A stretch of 38,774 nucleotides of DNA from DAOTUB01 sp034437455. Lineage in GTDB: Bacteria > Chloroflexota > Anaerolineae > B4-G1. Both the position numbers and the translations under genes were made by a program. Location of the stretch: assembly GCA_034437455.1 (NCBI GenBank), contig DAOTUB010000305.1:1-38774 (forward strand), written 5' to 3'. Numbering within the stretch: the first letter of the stretch is position 1; each line of letters starts with the position of its first letter. The notes beneath the pieces were generated by a model that was not told where the DNA came from, searched no databases, and saw nothing but the letters and a program-made list of their open reading frames with translations. This document shows positions 17,599 to 25,103 of the stretch, one piece after another.

Positions 17599-18000
17599 TT
17601 ATAACGCCTCCGTAACCTGGCGAATGATTTGCTGCGCCCGCTGAAGCGCCCTTTCCGCATCGTCGGCATCAAAAGCCTCGGCTGGAATCCCACCGGGCAG
17701 TCCGTTTGGATAACGAGTGGGGATGTAATGGCGATCAAGCCCTCCACCTATACCAATCAACGCTCCGAAGCGAGCGTCATACCCCGAAGCCTGCCTGGCC
17801 AGGTCAGCCACCGAATGACCCCACACTCTATCCTCTCCCTGGGCATAGAGATAGCCCTTCAATGCCTTCTCGGCGGCCTGTTGGGCCAAGAAACAAGCCA
17901 GATGGTAACGGGCTCCAGCCTGGCAGTATTGAGCATCATCAACGTCCTGCTGCGCTTGCTGTAACCAACGCCTGCCCTCCTCTATTGGATCACGTCTCAT
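17599..18000 (-). CDS. HEPN domain protein (putative toxin or partner of the MNT protein)
   Basis: The 133-aa product from ATG 18000 (MRRDPIEEG) is a small helical HEPN protein: ARYHLACFLAQQAAEKALKG, then HSVADL, and the family's HYIPTRYPNG. Much longer upstream extensions in this frame run through the MNT gene and are not credible. HEPN/MNT pairs are a known toxin-antitoxin type in which HEPN is often an RNase. The RxxxxH-type active motif is not clear here (closest is RVWGH), so activity is uncertain. It overlaps the MNT gene by 11 bases and ends one base before the threonine synthase start. Confidence 0.88.
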   Translation of the reverse strand: MRRDPIEEGRRWLQQAQQDVDDAQYCQAGARYHLACFLAQQAAEKALKGYLYAQGEDRVWGHSVADLARQASGYDARFGALIGIGGGLDRHYIPTRYPNGLPGGIPAEAFDADDAERALQRAQQIIRQVTEAL

Positions 18001-18328
18001 AGAGCACCTTCCCTTCCTCCAGAGCGTATCGAATGAATGGACGCTCGCGGATTGCCTCAAATTCCTGGGGTGTGTAGGCCAGCAGATCGAGGCCAACGCG
18101 CGGCTGGATTCGATCGTAGAGGACGCCCAGCCGCTTGATAAAGGGCAAATCGGAATCCAACACGACGATGAGATCGAGATCGCTCCACGCGCCGATCGCT
18201 TCGCGGGCGACAGAACCAAAAAGAACGATGCGCTGTGCTTCCATCTCGCGCAGCACTCGAACGATGCGCTCAAGCTCACTTTCGAGCAGCGCCCGTCGCT
18301 CGGAGCGCTGCTCCTGCCAATACGTCAC
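17990..18328 (-). CDS. MNT-type minimal nucleotidyltransferase (putative antitoxin)
   Basis: The 112-aa protein carries the polymerase-beta-like nucleotidyltransferase motif FGSVAREAIGAWSDLDLIVV: GS followed by DxD, with a further acidic residue later. The start is GTG, overlapping the stop of the glycosyltransferase gene (GTGA). In studied HEPN/MNT modules the MNT protein neutralises the HEPN toxin, in the MntA/HepT case by adding AMP. Here the partner follows directly with an 11-base overlap. Function is inferred from this pairing. Confidence 0.9.
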   Translation of the reverse strand: MTYWQEQRSERRALLESELERIVRVLREMEAQRIVLFGSVAREAIGAWSDLDLIVVLDSDLPFIKRLGVLYDRIQPRVGLDLLAYTPQEFEAIRERPFIRYALEEGKVLYET

Positions 18329-19080
18329 TTGCGCCTTTCCTCCCGCAACTCCCGGCTCAGCCGCAGCCGGAAGCGCACCAGGTCGCGGAACGCCTTGACG
18401 ATCACCATGAGGTTGGCACCAGTAGCCTCGCCCGCCACACGCGGCAGGTGAGTCACCGGCACCTCGGCGATGCGAAAGCCCCGCGCCCGCGCCCCGGCCA
18501 GGAACTCGGTATCGATCATCGCCCCGTCCGAGACGATGTTGACGTGCTCCAGGACGTTGCGCCGGAAGAGCTTGAAACCACAGTCAATGTCGCGGCACAG
18601 GTAGCCGAAGAGCGACTGCACCGCCACCCGGTTCCAGCCAAAAGCCATGAGCTTGCGGATGAAATTATCCTGCCGGTCGGCCCGGTAGCCGCAGACGATG
18701 TCGGCCCCTTCTTTTTCGAGACACTCCAACAGCCGGTCGATCTCGCTGAAATCAAACTGTTTGTCCGCCGGGACGAAGGCGATCAGATCTTTGGTCGCCG
18801 CCGCGAACCCGGCCTTGAGCGAGCCGCCATAGCCCCGGTTGGGGTAGTGTTCGACCAGTTGAAAATTCGGGATGCGCTCCGCCAGCTCGCGACCGACCTC
18901 GCCGGTGCGGTCGGAGCTGCCGTCGTTAACGAGGATGATCTCGTAATCCATCCCCGTAGGGGCGTCGGCCCCTACGGGACGATGCCCCAACTGCTGGGCC
19001 ACGCTGGAGACTTGCTCCACGGCGTCCGCAGCGTTTGCCTCTTCATTGTACGCCGGAAGAACGATAGAAAGACTGGACAT
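18325..19080 (-). CDS. GT2 family glycosyltransferase (dolichol-phosphate mannose synthase-like)
   Basis: The 251-aa protein opens with the GT2 fold: LSIVLPAYNEE, IILVNDGSSDRT, YGGSLKAGF, and the metal-binding PADKQFD, followed by GYRADRQDN and DIDCGFKLFRR. There are no C-terminal membrane helices, so it is a soluble or membrane-associated enzyme that probably transfers a sugar from a nucleotide donor to a lipid carrier; the sugar is unknown. AGGAG lies just upstream of the ATG. A palindrome is translated in frame between QQLGH and MDYEIIL, adding about nine residues in a loop. It is the first gene of the minus-strand operon. Confidence 0.92.
   Translation of the reverse strand: MSSLSIVLPAYNEEANAADAVEQVSSVAQQLGHRPVGADAPTGMDYEIILVNDGSSDRTGEVGRELAERIPNFQLVEHYPNRGYGGSLKAGFAAATKDLIAFVPADKQFDFSEIDRLLECLEKEGADIVCGYRADRQDNFIRKLMAFGWNRVAVQSLFGYLCRDIDCGFKLFRRNVLEHVNIVSDGAMIDTEFLAGARARGFRIAEVPVTHLPRVAGEATGANLMVIVKAFRDLVRFRLRLSRELREERRK
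18953..18978. repeat. Palindromic repeat inside the glycosyltransferase gene
   Basis: Ten-base arms CCCGTAGGGG and CCCCTACGGG are perfect inverted copies around a six-base loop. The element is read through in frame as PVGADAPTG in the glycosyltransferase. Confidence 0.85.
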
Positions 19081-19107
19081 AGTTTACTCCTTTTAGCTGA
19101 TACCCCA

Positions 19108-19136
19108 ATGGTACACCAATCTGCCCAAATTAGCAA
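19108..19136 (-). promoter_or_regulatory. Possible promoter of the minus-strand operon
   Basis: On the minus strand TTGCTA (19136-19131) and TACCAT (19113-19108) are 17 bases apart, four of six matches each to the sigma-70 boxes, 28 bases before the glycosyltransferase ATG. AAAGGAG precedes that ATG. Confidence 0.4.
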
Positions 19137-19180
19137 CATCAGGCATCAGCACCAGCCGCCAGCCGCCGGTCAACGCGGCA

Positions 19181-19209
19181 TTGCTCAACCTCCTGCTTTG
19201 GGGTATAAT
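19181..19209 (+). promoter_or_regulatory. Possible promoter of the ftsY-prfB-tilS direction
   Basis: A perfect TATAAT lies at 19204-19209, with a weak TTGCTC 17 bases upstream. Transcription would begin near 19216, leaving a leader of only about ten bases before the ftsY ATG, with the Shine-Dalgarno AGGAG at 19217-19220 at its very start. The -10 box is convincing; the -35 box is not. Confidence 0.5.
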
Positions 19210-19226
19210 CTGGGCAGGAGAAAACT

Positions 19227-20141
19227 ATGGCCGCCAACATTGTCCATTCGCTCAAAGATAGCCTCACCCGCACGCGCAACGTCGTCTTTAGCCGCATCAC
19301 GAAGCTGGTGGGCGCCAGCGAGGTGACGGACGCTACCTGGGATGAACTGGAAGAGCTGCTGATCCAGGCCGACGTGGGCGTGGAGACGACGCTCTACCTG
19401 GTCGACCGGCTGCGCCAGCGCGCCAGCGACGAGGCCATCATCCAGGCCGAAACATTCCAGGCCGCCTTGAAGGAGGAACTGCGGGCGCTGTTGCCCGACC
19501 CTCCCCCGCTCAACCTGGGCCGCGGTCGCCCGCTCGACGTTGTGCTCATCGTCGGCGTGAACGGCTCTGGCAAGACGACGAGCATCGCCAAATTGGCCCA
19601 CCGCTACCGACAGGAGGGCCGCCAGGTGTTGCTCGCAGCCGCCGACACCTTCCGCGCCGCGGCGATGGATCAACTGGGCATCTGGGCGGAGCGGGTGGGC
19701 GTGGACATCGTCACCGGGCCGGAGGGCGGCGACGCGGGGGCGGTCGTGTTCGACGCGCTGCAAGCGGCGCGCTCGCGGGGGAAGGACCTGGTGTTCGCCG
19801 ACACCGCCGGACGGCTGCACACGCAGTTCAACCTGATGGCCGAGCTGCGCAAGGTGCGGAAGGTGGCGGCGAAGGGGGTCGAGGGCGCGCCTCACGAGAC
19901 GCTGCTCGTGCTCGACACGACCACCGGGCAGAACGCGCTCTCGCAAGCGAAGCATTTTCAGGAGGCAGTGGAGGTGACGGGCGTCGTGCTCGCCAAGCTC
20001 GATAGCACCGCCCGGGGCGGGATGGTCTTTGCCATCGCCCGCGAGTTGGGGCTGCCCGTGCGCTTTGTCGGCACCGGAGAAAAGACGGAGGACCTGGCTC
20101 CGTTCGACGCGAATGCGTTCGTGGAGGGATTGTTTGGGTAG
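19227..20141 (+). CDS. ftsY: Signal recognition particle receptor FtsY
   Basis: The 304-aa GTPase docks SRP-bound ribosomes at the membrane. It has the helical N domain (residues about 1-95) and the G domain: P-loop GVNGSGKTTSIAKLA, AADTFRAAA, DTAGRLHTQFNLM, LVLDTTTGQNA, LAKLDSTARGG and the closing GTGEKTEDLAPFD. It lacks the long acidic A domain of E. coli FtsY, which is normal for many bacteria. Its RNA partner, the SRP RNA, is about 7 kb downstream. The next gene starts ten bases after the stop with its own AGGAGG. Confidence 0.97.
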   Translation: MAANIVHSLKDSLTRTRNVVFSRITKLVGASEVTDATWDELEELLIQADVGVETTLYLVDRLRQRASDEAIIQAETFQAALKEELRALLPDPPPLNLGRGRPLDVVLIVGVNGSGKTTSIAKLAHRYRQEGRQVLLAAADTFRAAAMDQLGIWAERVGVDIVTGPEGGDAGAVVFDALQAARSRGKDLVFADTAGRLHTQFNLMAELRKVRKVAAKGVEGAPHETLLVLDTTTGQNALSQAKHFQEAVEVTGVVLAKLDSTARGGMVFAIARELGLPVRFVGTGEKTEDLAPFDANAFVEGLFG

Positions 20142-20151
20142 GAGGTAAAGA

Positions 20152-20466
20152 ATGCCAAAGATCGAATTCACAGCAGAGACGATGCCAAAATCAAGCGAAG
20201 AATTTCAAAAAGCACTGCGCGAGGCATGGGAGAATGCCTCACCGCTAGACGACTTTATAGAACTCTTGCGGGATCTGATTCTACTGGAGCAGCAGTACGG
20301 CATAGGTTCTGTACAATTCTACGAACAGTTCCAGCGTGGCGAGTTAGGAGATCACTTGGACTATTTCGATTGGGCAACCAAGTTTGAGATGTACTGTCAA
20401 GTCAAAGAAGAAATGGAACAAGCGCTTGAGAGATTGGACTTTTACCCGGCGCCTATACCGGCATGA
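20152..20466 (+). CDS. Small protein paired with a TumE-like protein (possible antitoxin)
   Basis: This 104-aa acidic, helical protein (ALREAWENASPLDDFIELL, LLEQQYGIGSVQFYEQF) has no motif I can name with confidence. AGGAGG precedes the ATG. It overlaps the next gene by ATGA, the arrangement usual for toxin-antitoxin pairs, and it lies directly upstream of a DUF6516/TumE-like protein. An antitoxin role is inference from that position only. Confidence 0.72.
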   Translation: MPKIEFTAETMPKSSEEFQKALREAWENASPLDDFIELLRDLILLEQQYGIGSVQFYEQFQRGELGDHLDYFDWATKFEMYCQVKEEMEQALERLDFYPAPIPA

Positions 20467-20858
20467 GTTCTCGACTCTACCACTACCTGTCTCGGCTAGA
20501 AAACACCATTCGTTCTCGCCGCGAGATCGAGATTGAAGAACTGGAGATTTACGACCGTTCCCAGATACCTGGTCGGATCAGTTTCTTTCGCGCCAGATTG
20601 CGGTTTCCCGATGGCTCATTGTTGCAAATTCGCGAGGCGCTCGTGCCGGGGGGACGGAAAGCCAGCAAAATACGCTATGCATATCAATATCAGAACCCCA
20701 ATGGGCAAATGGTCTTTCGATACGACAATGCAGCCCACCATCCTGAAATTGCCACACATCCCAATCACAAGCACACATCCGCTGGCGTTGAGCCTGCCAG
20801 CATACCCGATCTGACAGATGTGTTGCGGGAGATTGACGAGCGATTGTACAGCAAGTAA
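20463..20858 (+). CDS. DUF6516/TumE-like protein (possible toxin)
   Basis: The 131-aa protein shows features I associate with the DUF6516/TumE family: a beta-rich N-terminus (SRLENTIRSRREIEIEELEI), YAYQYQNPNGQMVFRYDNA and the histidine-rich HHPEIATHPNHKH, which could form a metal or active site. Members are usually found next to a small helical partner, as here. It sits between ftsY and prfB with little spacing. The family assignment is fairly good; toxicity is inference. Confidence 0.78.
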   Translation: MSSRLYHYLSRLENTIRSRREIEIEELEIYDRSQIPGRISFFRARLRFPDGSLLQIREALVPGGRKASKIRYAYQYQNPNGQMVFRYDNAAHHPEIATHPNHKHTSAGVEPASIPDLTDVLREIDERLYSK

Positions 20859-20893
20859 TCAAAGACGCTGATGGGATTCACAAAGGAGAACCT

Positions 20894-22001
20894 ATGGAAG
20901 AAATCTGTGACCGTCTAACGGCCTTGAAAAACAAACTGGAAAACATTCGGGGGCATCTTTGACCTGACGGCCAAGGAGCAAGAGGTCACCAGGCTGGAGA
21001 AGCGCGCCAGTGCCCCGGATTTCTGGGACGTGCCCGAAACGGCCCAGGCGGCGATGCAGCGTCTCTCCAGCCTGCAGGAGGAGGTGGAACGCTGGAACAA
21101 ATTGGAACAGCGCGTGCGGGATACGCTGGAACTCGCCACGCTGGACGACGAGAGCTTGGCCGACGAACTGGCCGCCGAGACGGAATCGCTGGAGCAAGAG
21201 ATCGAGCGGCTCGAGTTCCTGTTGCTCTTTTCTGACCCGCACGACCGAGCCGGCGCCATCCTGGCGCTTCACGCCGGCGCCGGCGGGACCGACGCTCAGG
21301 ACTGGGCCGAGATGATGCTGCGCATGTACCTGCGCTGGGCCGAGGGGCGCGGGTACAAAACGGAGCTCGTGGACCGGCTGACAGGAGACGAGGCGGGCAT
21401 CAAGCGCGCCATGATCACCGTCTCCGGCCCTTATGCGTACGGCTACCTGCGCGCCGAGCGCGGGGTGCATCGCCTGGTGCGCCTCTCCCCCTTCGACGCC
21501 GCCCACCGCCGCCACACTTCCTTCGTGCTGGTCGAGGCCTGGCCCGACATCACCGACGACGTCTCGGTGACGATCGATCCCAACGATCTGGAGATTGAGA
21601 CGTTCCGTGCCTCGTCGGCCGGGGGACAGCACGTGCAAAAGAACGAGACGGCAGTGCGCATCACCCACGTTCCCACCGGCGTCGTCGTCAGTTGTCAGAA
21701 CGAACGCTCGCAGACCCAAAATCGAGACGTAGCAATGCGCATCCTGCGGGCACGCCTCCTCCAGTTGGAAGAAGAAAAGCAGCGCCAGGAGATCGCCGAA
21801 CTCAAGGGAGAGCACGTGGACGCCGGCTGGGGCAACCAGATCCGCTCCTACGTGCTGCAACCTTATCACTTGGTCAAGGACCACCGCACCAACCACGAGA
21901 CCGGCAACACACAGGCCGTGCTCGACGGTCAACTGGATGCGTTTATGGAAGCCTATCTGCGCTTTGCGATGGGCAACGGAGAATCGGATAACGGATCATA
22001 G
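20894..22001 (+). CDS. prfB: Peptide chain release factor 2, made through a programmed +1 frameshift
   Basis: RF2 releases the finished peptide at UGA and UAA. Reading starts at ATG 20894, after AAAGGAG, and runs 22 codons to an in-frame TGA at 20960-20962. Skipping T20960 continues as DLTAKEQEV to TAA/TAG-free sequence ending at 22001, so the product joins 20894-20959 and 20961-22001 (368 aa). The slip site is described separately. The protein has the RF2 stop-codon recognition motif SPF (RLSPFDAAHRRH) and the catalytic GGQ (SSAGGQHVQKNE). Length is typical. An annotation that starts at ATG 21030 would miss the N-terminus. Frameshifting lets RF2 level control its own synthesis. Confidence 0.96.
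20949..20963 (+). promoter_or_regulatory. prfB: Programmed +1 frameshift site of prfB
   Basis: GGGGG (20949-20953) acts as an internal Shine-Dalgarno three bases upstream of CTT (20957-20959), followed by TGA and C. This is the same layout as the E. coli site. Scarce RF2 makes the ribosome pause at TGA and slip forward one base. Confidence 0.95.
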
Positions 22002-22016
22002 AACAGGAGGTAGATC

Positions 22017-23228
22017 ATGAGCGACAGAGATCTCGAGGACAAAATGGAGCAGGCAAGACGACGCAGGGAAAAAGAAAAAAGAACAACACCCGCCCGCCCC
22101 ACCGCCAAGAAGCGAAAGATAGGCTCAGGAGCAGCCCGAGCCAGACGGCCAGCCAGGTCTCAACCAAGGCCAGCCCGGCCCCGAATTACGCCGGACGAGA
22201 CGCTGAGCGAGGAAACCCGTGCGAAATTGGACGAACTTCAGGATCAGTTGGGCGACCTGCAAGAGTCGCTGCTGATGACCTACATCTACGACGAGATGGA
22301 AGATACCGAGACGGCCCTGTCGCTGCTCCCATCCCAGATCGAGGAACTGCGCACCAAAGGGTACGTCTTTCGCAGTTTTCTGGAGAACAAAGTCGGCGTG
22401 CTGGCCGAGCAGTGGGAAGAGGCATACGACCGCGTCTCTCGCGAGGTCAAGCAGCGCCAGCGAGACCTGGAGCGCGAGTCCGACACCGCCGAAAGCACGC
22501 TGCGCCAGGCGATGAGCGGGCGCTCCTCCCACATATCGCGTGCCGAGTCCGCCATCGAGTCGCTGGAGCGCAAGGTCGATGCCGCGCAATCGGCGACCAG
22601 GGCGATGTACGACACACTCCAGGAAAACGTAGATCAGACACGCCGCCAGGTAGAAGAGATCGACTGGCTGCTGGATCAAATAGACGAGGCTACCTTCCAG
22701 CTTCACCCGGCTGAGGACCCCATCATGGCGAGCAAAGCCCAGTACATGGAGAGGGAGAAAGAAGGGCCAGAGGGCGTGGTTTACCTGACCGACGAGCGGC
22801 TGATCTTTGAGCAGAAGGAAGAGATCGCCACTAAAAAGGTGCTCTTTATCACCACCGAGAAGGAAAAGGTTCAGCAACCGATCTTTGAGGTCCTCGTCGG
22901 GCACATTGACGAGGTCAAGACCGCCCAGAAAGGCTTCCTGGGGCACAAGGAGATGATGGAGCTGCTCTTTGCGCCCGAGGCCGACCTGAGCGGCGCCACG
23001 CTCCGCCTGCACGGCGCCGACAACGAGGAATGGGCCAGGACCATCGGGCGGATCAAGTCGGGAGAGATCGACAAGGAACGGACGGAGCCAGAGGACGAAG
23101 CGGTCGTGGAGGCCATGCGCGCCGCGCCGACCACGTGTCCCACCTGCGGCGCAGCCATCACCGTCGAGATCGTGCGCGGCATGACCGAGATCAACTGCGA
23201 ATACTGTGGTTCGGTCATCCGTCTGTAG
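22017..23228 (+). CDS. Coiled-coil protein with PH/GRAM-like segment and C-terminal zinc ribbon; function unknown
   Basis: The 403-aa protein starts after AGGAGGT. Residues 1-60 are basic and low in complexity (KKRK, RPARSQPRPARPR). About 65-240 are predicted coiled coil (VSREVKQRQRDLERES, SAIESLERKVDAAQSA). A beta-rich part follows (GVVYLTDERLIFEQKEE, LFITTEKEKV), which resembles PH/GRAM-like domains found in bacterial stress proteins. The end has CPTCGAA and CEYCGSVIRL, a four-cysteine zinc ribbon. No enzyme motif is visible. It sits between prfB and the broken EF-Tu-like gene and is probably cotranscribed. The name is descriptive only. Confidence 0.85.
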   Translation: MSDRDLEDKMEQARRRREKEKRTTPARPTAKKRKIGSGAARARRPARSQPRPARPRITPDETLSEETRAKLDELQDQLGDLQESLLMTYIYDEMEDTETALSLLPSQIEELRTKGYVFRSFLENKVGVLAEQWEEAYDRVSREVKQRQRDLERESDTAESTLRQAMSGRSSHISRAESAIESLERKVDAAQSATRAMYDTLQENVDQTRRQVEEIDWLLDQIDEATFQLHPAEDPIMASKAQYMEREKEGPEGVVYLTDERLIFEQKEEIATKKVLFITTEKEKVQQPIFEVLVGHIDEVKTAQKGFLGHKEMMELLFAPEADLSGATLRLHGADNEEWARTIGRIKSGEIDKERTEPEDEAVVEAMRAAPTTCPTCGAAITVEIVRGMTEINCEYCGSVIRL

Positions 23229-23263
23229 TTAGCCGTTAGCATAGCCCAAACTGGGAGGGTGAG

Positions 23264-23522
23264 ATGACAGAGGAACTCATCGGCAAAGTGAGCCACTGGT
23301 TCGGCAAAATCGGCGTCGCCGGGATCGAACTGCTGGGAACGCTTGCCGTGGGCGACCGATCCACGTCCTGGGGCATACGACGGACTTTGAACAGAACATT
23401 AATCCATGCAAATTATGCACCAGGACGTGAGCGAGGCTGGCCCCGGCGACAACGTGGGACTCGAGGTCAAGTTCCGAGCGCGGCCCGGCGATAACGTCTA
23501 TAAAATAGCGTCTACAGAATAA
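23264..23522 (+). pseudogene. Small EF-Tu domain 2-like protein broken by two one-base deletions
   Basis: From ATG 23264, after GGGAGG, the frame gives MTEELIGKVSHWFGKIGVAG and ELLGTLAVGD, then becomes unlikely. Shifting frame near 23354 gives IHVLGHTTDFEQNIN, and shifting again near 23402 gives MQIMHQDVSEAGPGDNVGLE and a normal end (GDNVYKIASTE, TAA 23520-23522). Joined, the pieces make about 86 residues matching the small translation elongation factor-like proteins that consist of one beta-barrel domain. One base is missing at GACCGATCC and one at AATCCATG. Neither is a homopolymer run. It may be a true pseudogene or carry sequencing errors; both shifts are needed to restore the family sequence. 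Confidence 0.82.
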
Positions 23523-23529
23523 GTAACCC

Positions 23530-25038
23530 TTGACTGACGTCCTGAGAAAAGTTACCCATACCATCGAGACGCACGAACTGTTCGTCCCTGGCGACAGCAT
23601 GGTCGTCGGCGTCTCTGGCGGTCCGGATTCGCTCTGCCTGCTCCACGTCCTGCTGCGCCTGCGCGAGGTGTACCGCGTGCAGCTTCACGTGGCTCACCTG
23701 AACCACGGCGCGCGGGGAGCAGCCGCCGACGCCGACGCCGAGTTTGTGACGAGCATCGCCGCCGAATGGGAGCTGCCGATCACGGTCGAAAAGCAGGACG
23801 TGCCGGCGCTGGCCGAGGAGCACAAACTAGCGTTCGAAGAAGCGGCCCGGCGCGTGCGCTACGGATTCCTGGCGCGCGTGGCCCAGGAGATCGGCGGGCG
23901 CAAGATCGCCGTGGGCCACAACGCCGACGACCAGGCCGAGACGGTGCTGATGCACTTTCTGCGGGGGACCGGGCTGGCGGGACTGCGGGGGATGCTGCCC
24001 GTCACTCCCATCACAGATTACCGGCTGTCAGTAGTCAGTAGTCAGTACCCAGTAGCCAGTACCGAGATCGTTCGTCCGCTTCTGGAAATCTCGCGCGCGG
24101 CCATCGAGGCGTACTGCGCCGAGCAAGGTCTCTCGCCGCGCTTTGACCGATCGAACCTGGACACGACGTTCTTCCGCAATCGGTTGCGGCACGAGCTGCT
24201 GCCGCTTCTGGAGACCTACAATCCCAACATCCGAGATCGGTTGCGCCACACCGCCGCCGTCGCCGCTGCCGACTATGAGTTGCTGGTCCAACTGCGAGAG
24301 CGAGCCTGGGCCGAAACAGTGCGTGAGGAGCGGGAGGAAGCACACCGTTCCAGTGCGGTCGTTTTCGACCGCGCGGCCTGGCGGGCGCTGCCGGTGGCTT
24401 TGCAACGCGCCACGCTGCGCCAGGCGACCTATCGGCTGCGCAAAACTCTGCGCGACGTGACCTTTGTCCACGTGGAGAACGCCCGGCAGATCGGGCTGCA
24501 GGGAGAGACCGGCGCGCAGGCCACGCTGCCGATGGGCCTGGCGCTCGTCGTGGGCCACGATACGCTCGCCGTGGGCGACGCGGGCGACACCGGTCCCCCG
24601 CCCGACGAGCCGCTGCTGTGGAGCGCCGAGCCGCTCCCGGTGCAGATGCCCGGCGCGACGCCGCTGCCGAAATCGGAGTGGACGTTGCAGGTAGAGACGC
24701 GCCGCAAGGAGCAGTGGGACGCCGCCCAGATCGAGGCGAACCCCGATCCCTGGACGGCCTATCTCGACGCGGACGCGCTCGTCGATCCATTGGTGCTGCG
24801 GACCCGCCGTCGCGGAGAACGCTTCCGCCCGCAAGGGATGGAGGGACATCGCGTCAAAGTGAGCGCGTTCATGACGAATCTCAAACTGCCCCAGGCCTGG
24901 CGCGACCACGTGCCGCTGCTCGTGGCGGGCGACGAAATCGCGTGGGTGTGTGGACGGCGCATTGGGGAAAAATTCACCGTCGGGGGCGAAACACGGCGAG
25001 TGGCGAGGTTGCAGTTTATACGTGCGTTCATCTCGTAG
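23530..25038 (+). CDS. tilS: tRNA(Ile)-lysidine synthase
   Basis: This enzyme uses ATP and lysine to change the wobble C of tRNA(Ile2) to lysidine, so that it reads AUA. The 502-aa protein has the PP-loop GVSGGPDSLCLLHVL at about residue 29, HLNHGARG, AVGHNADDQAETVL and the C-terminal domain with RRRGERFRPQGMEG and VPLLVAGDEIAWVCGRRI. The start is TTG 23530; an in-frame stop just upstream limits it, and no clear Shine-Dalgarno is seen. A heptamer repeat is translated in frame at about residues 167-178 (LSVVSSQYPVAS). The stop TAG lies inside the palindrome at 25034-25084. Confidence 0.94.
   Translation: MTDVLRKVTHTIETHELFVPGDSMVVGVSGGPDSLCLLHVLLRLREVYRVQLHVAHLNHGARGAAADADAEFVTSIAAEWELPITVEKQDVPALAEEHKLAFEEAARRVRYGFLARVAQEIGGRKIAVGHNADDQAETVLMHFLRGTGLAGLRGMLPVTPITDYRLSVVSSQYPVASTEIVRPLLEISRAAIEAYCAEQGLSPRFDRSNLDTTFFRNRLRHELLPLLETYNPNIRDRLRHTAAVAAADYELLVQLRERAWAETVREEREEAHRSSAVVFDRAAWRALPVALQRATLRQATYRLRKTLRDVTFVHVENARQIGLQGETGAQATLPMGLALVVGHDTLAVGDAGDTGPPPDEPLLWSAEPLPVQMPGATPLPKSEWTLQVETRRKEQWDAAQIEANPDPWTAYLDADALVDPLVLRTRRRGERFRPQGMEGHRVKVSAFMTNLKLPQAWRDHVPLLVAGDEIAWVCGRRIGEKFTVGGETRRVARLQFIRAFIS
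24029..24063. repeat. Heptamer repeat (CAGTnnn)x5 inside tilS
   Basis: CAGT occurs at 24029, 24036, 24043, 24050 and 24057, each unit seven bases long (CAGTAGT, CAGTACC, CAGTAGC). It is read through in frame and adds about twelve residues between PVTPITDYR and EIVRPLLE of TilS. Confidence 0.9.
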
Positions 25039-25084
25039 TAGCGACTCGAGTCGCCCGGAAAAAGCGACTAAAGTCGCTACTACG
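25034..25084. repeat. 51-bp nested palindromic repeat at the tilS stop codon
   Basis: The outer arms CGTAGTAGCGACT and AGTCGCTACTACG are perfect 13-base inverted copies. Inside are two further palindromes, GCGACTCGAGTCGC and AGCGACTaaAGTCGCT. The left arm supplies the TAG stop of tilS. No T run follows, so it is not a standard terminator. The next gene's AAGGAGG starts seven bases later. Confidence 0.85.
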
Positions 25085-25103
25085 AATCCAAAGGAGGATT
25101 CCA

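Noticed and set aside
18235..19326. Plus-strand frame of 363 codons over the glycosyltransferase
   Set aside because: The opposite strand encodes clear GT2 and MNT motifs, and this frame also runs into the ftsY start.
25034..25084. Intrinsic terminator after tilS
   Set aside because: The hairpin has no following T run and has the nested structure of a dispersed repeat.
24618..25103. N-terminal extension of the DUF362 protein into tilS
   Set aside because: The extension is low in complexity and overlaps conserved TilS; AAGGAGG precedes ATG 25104.
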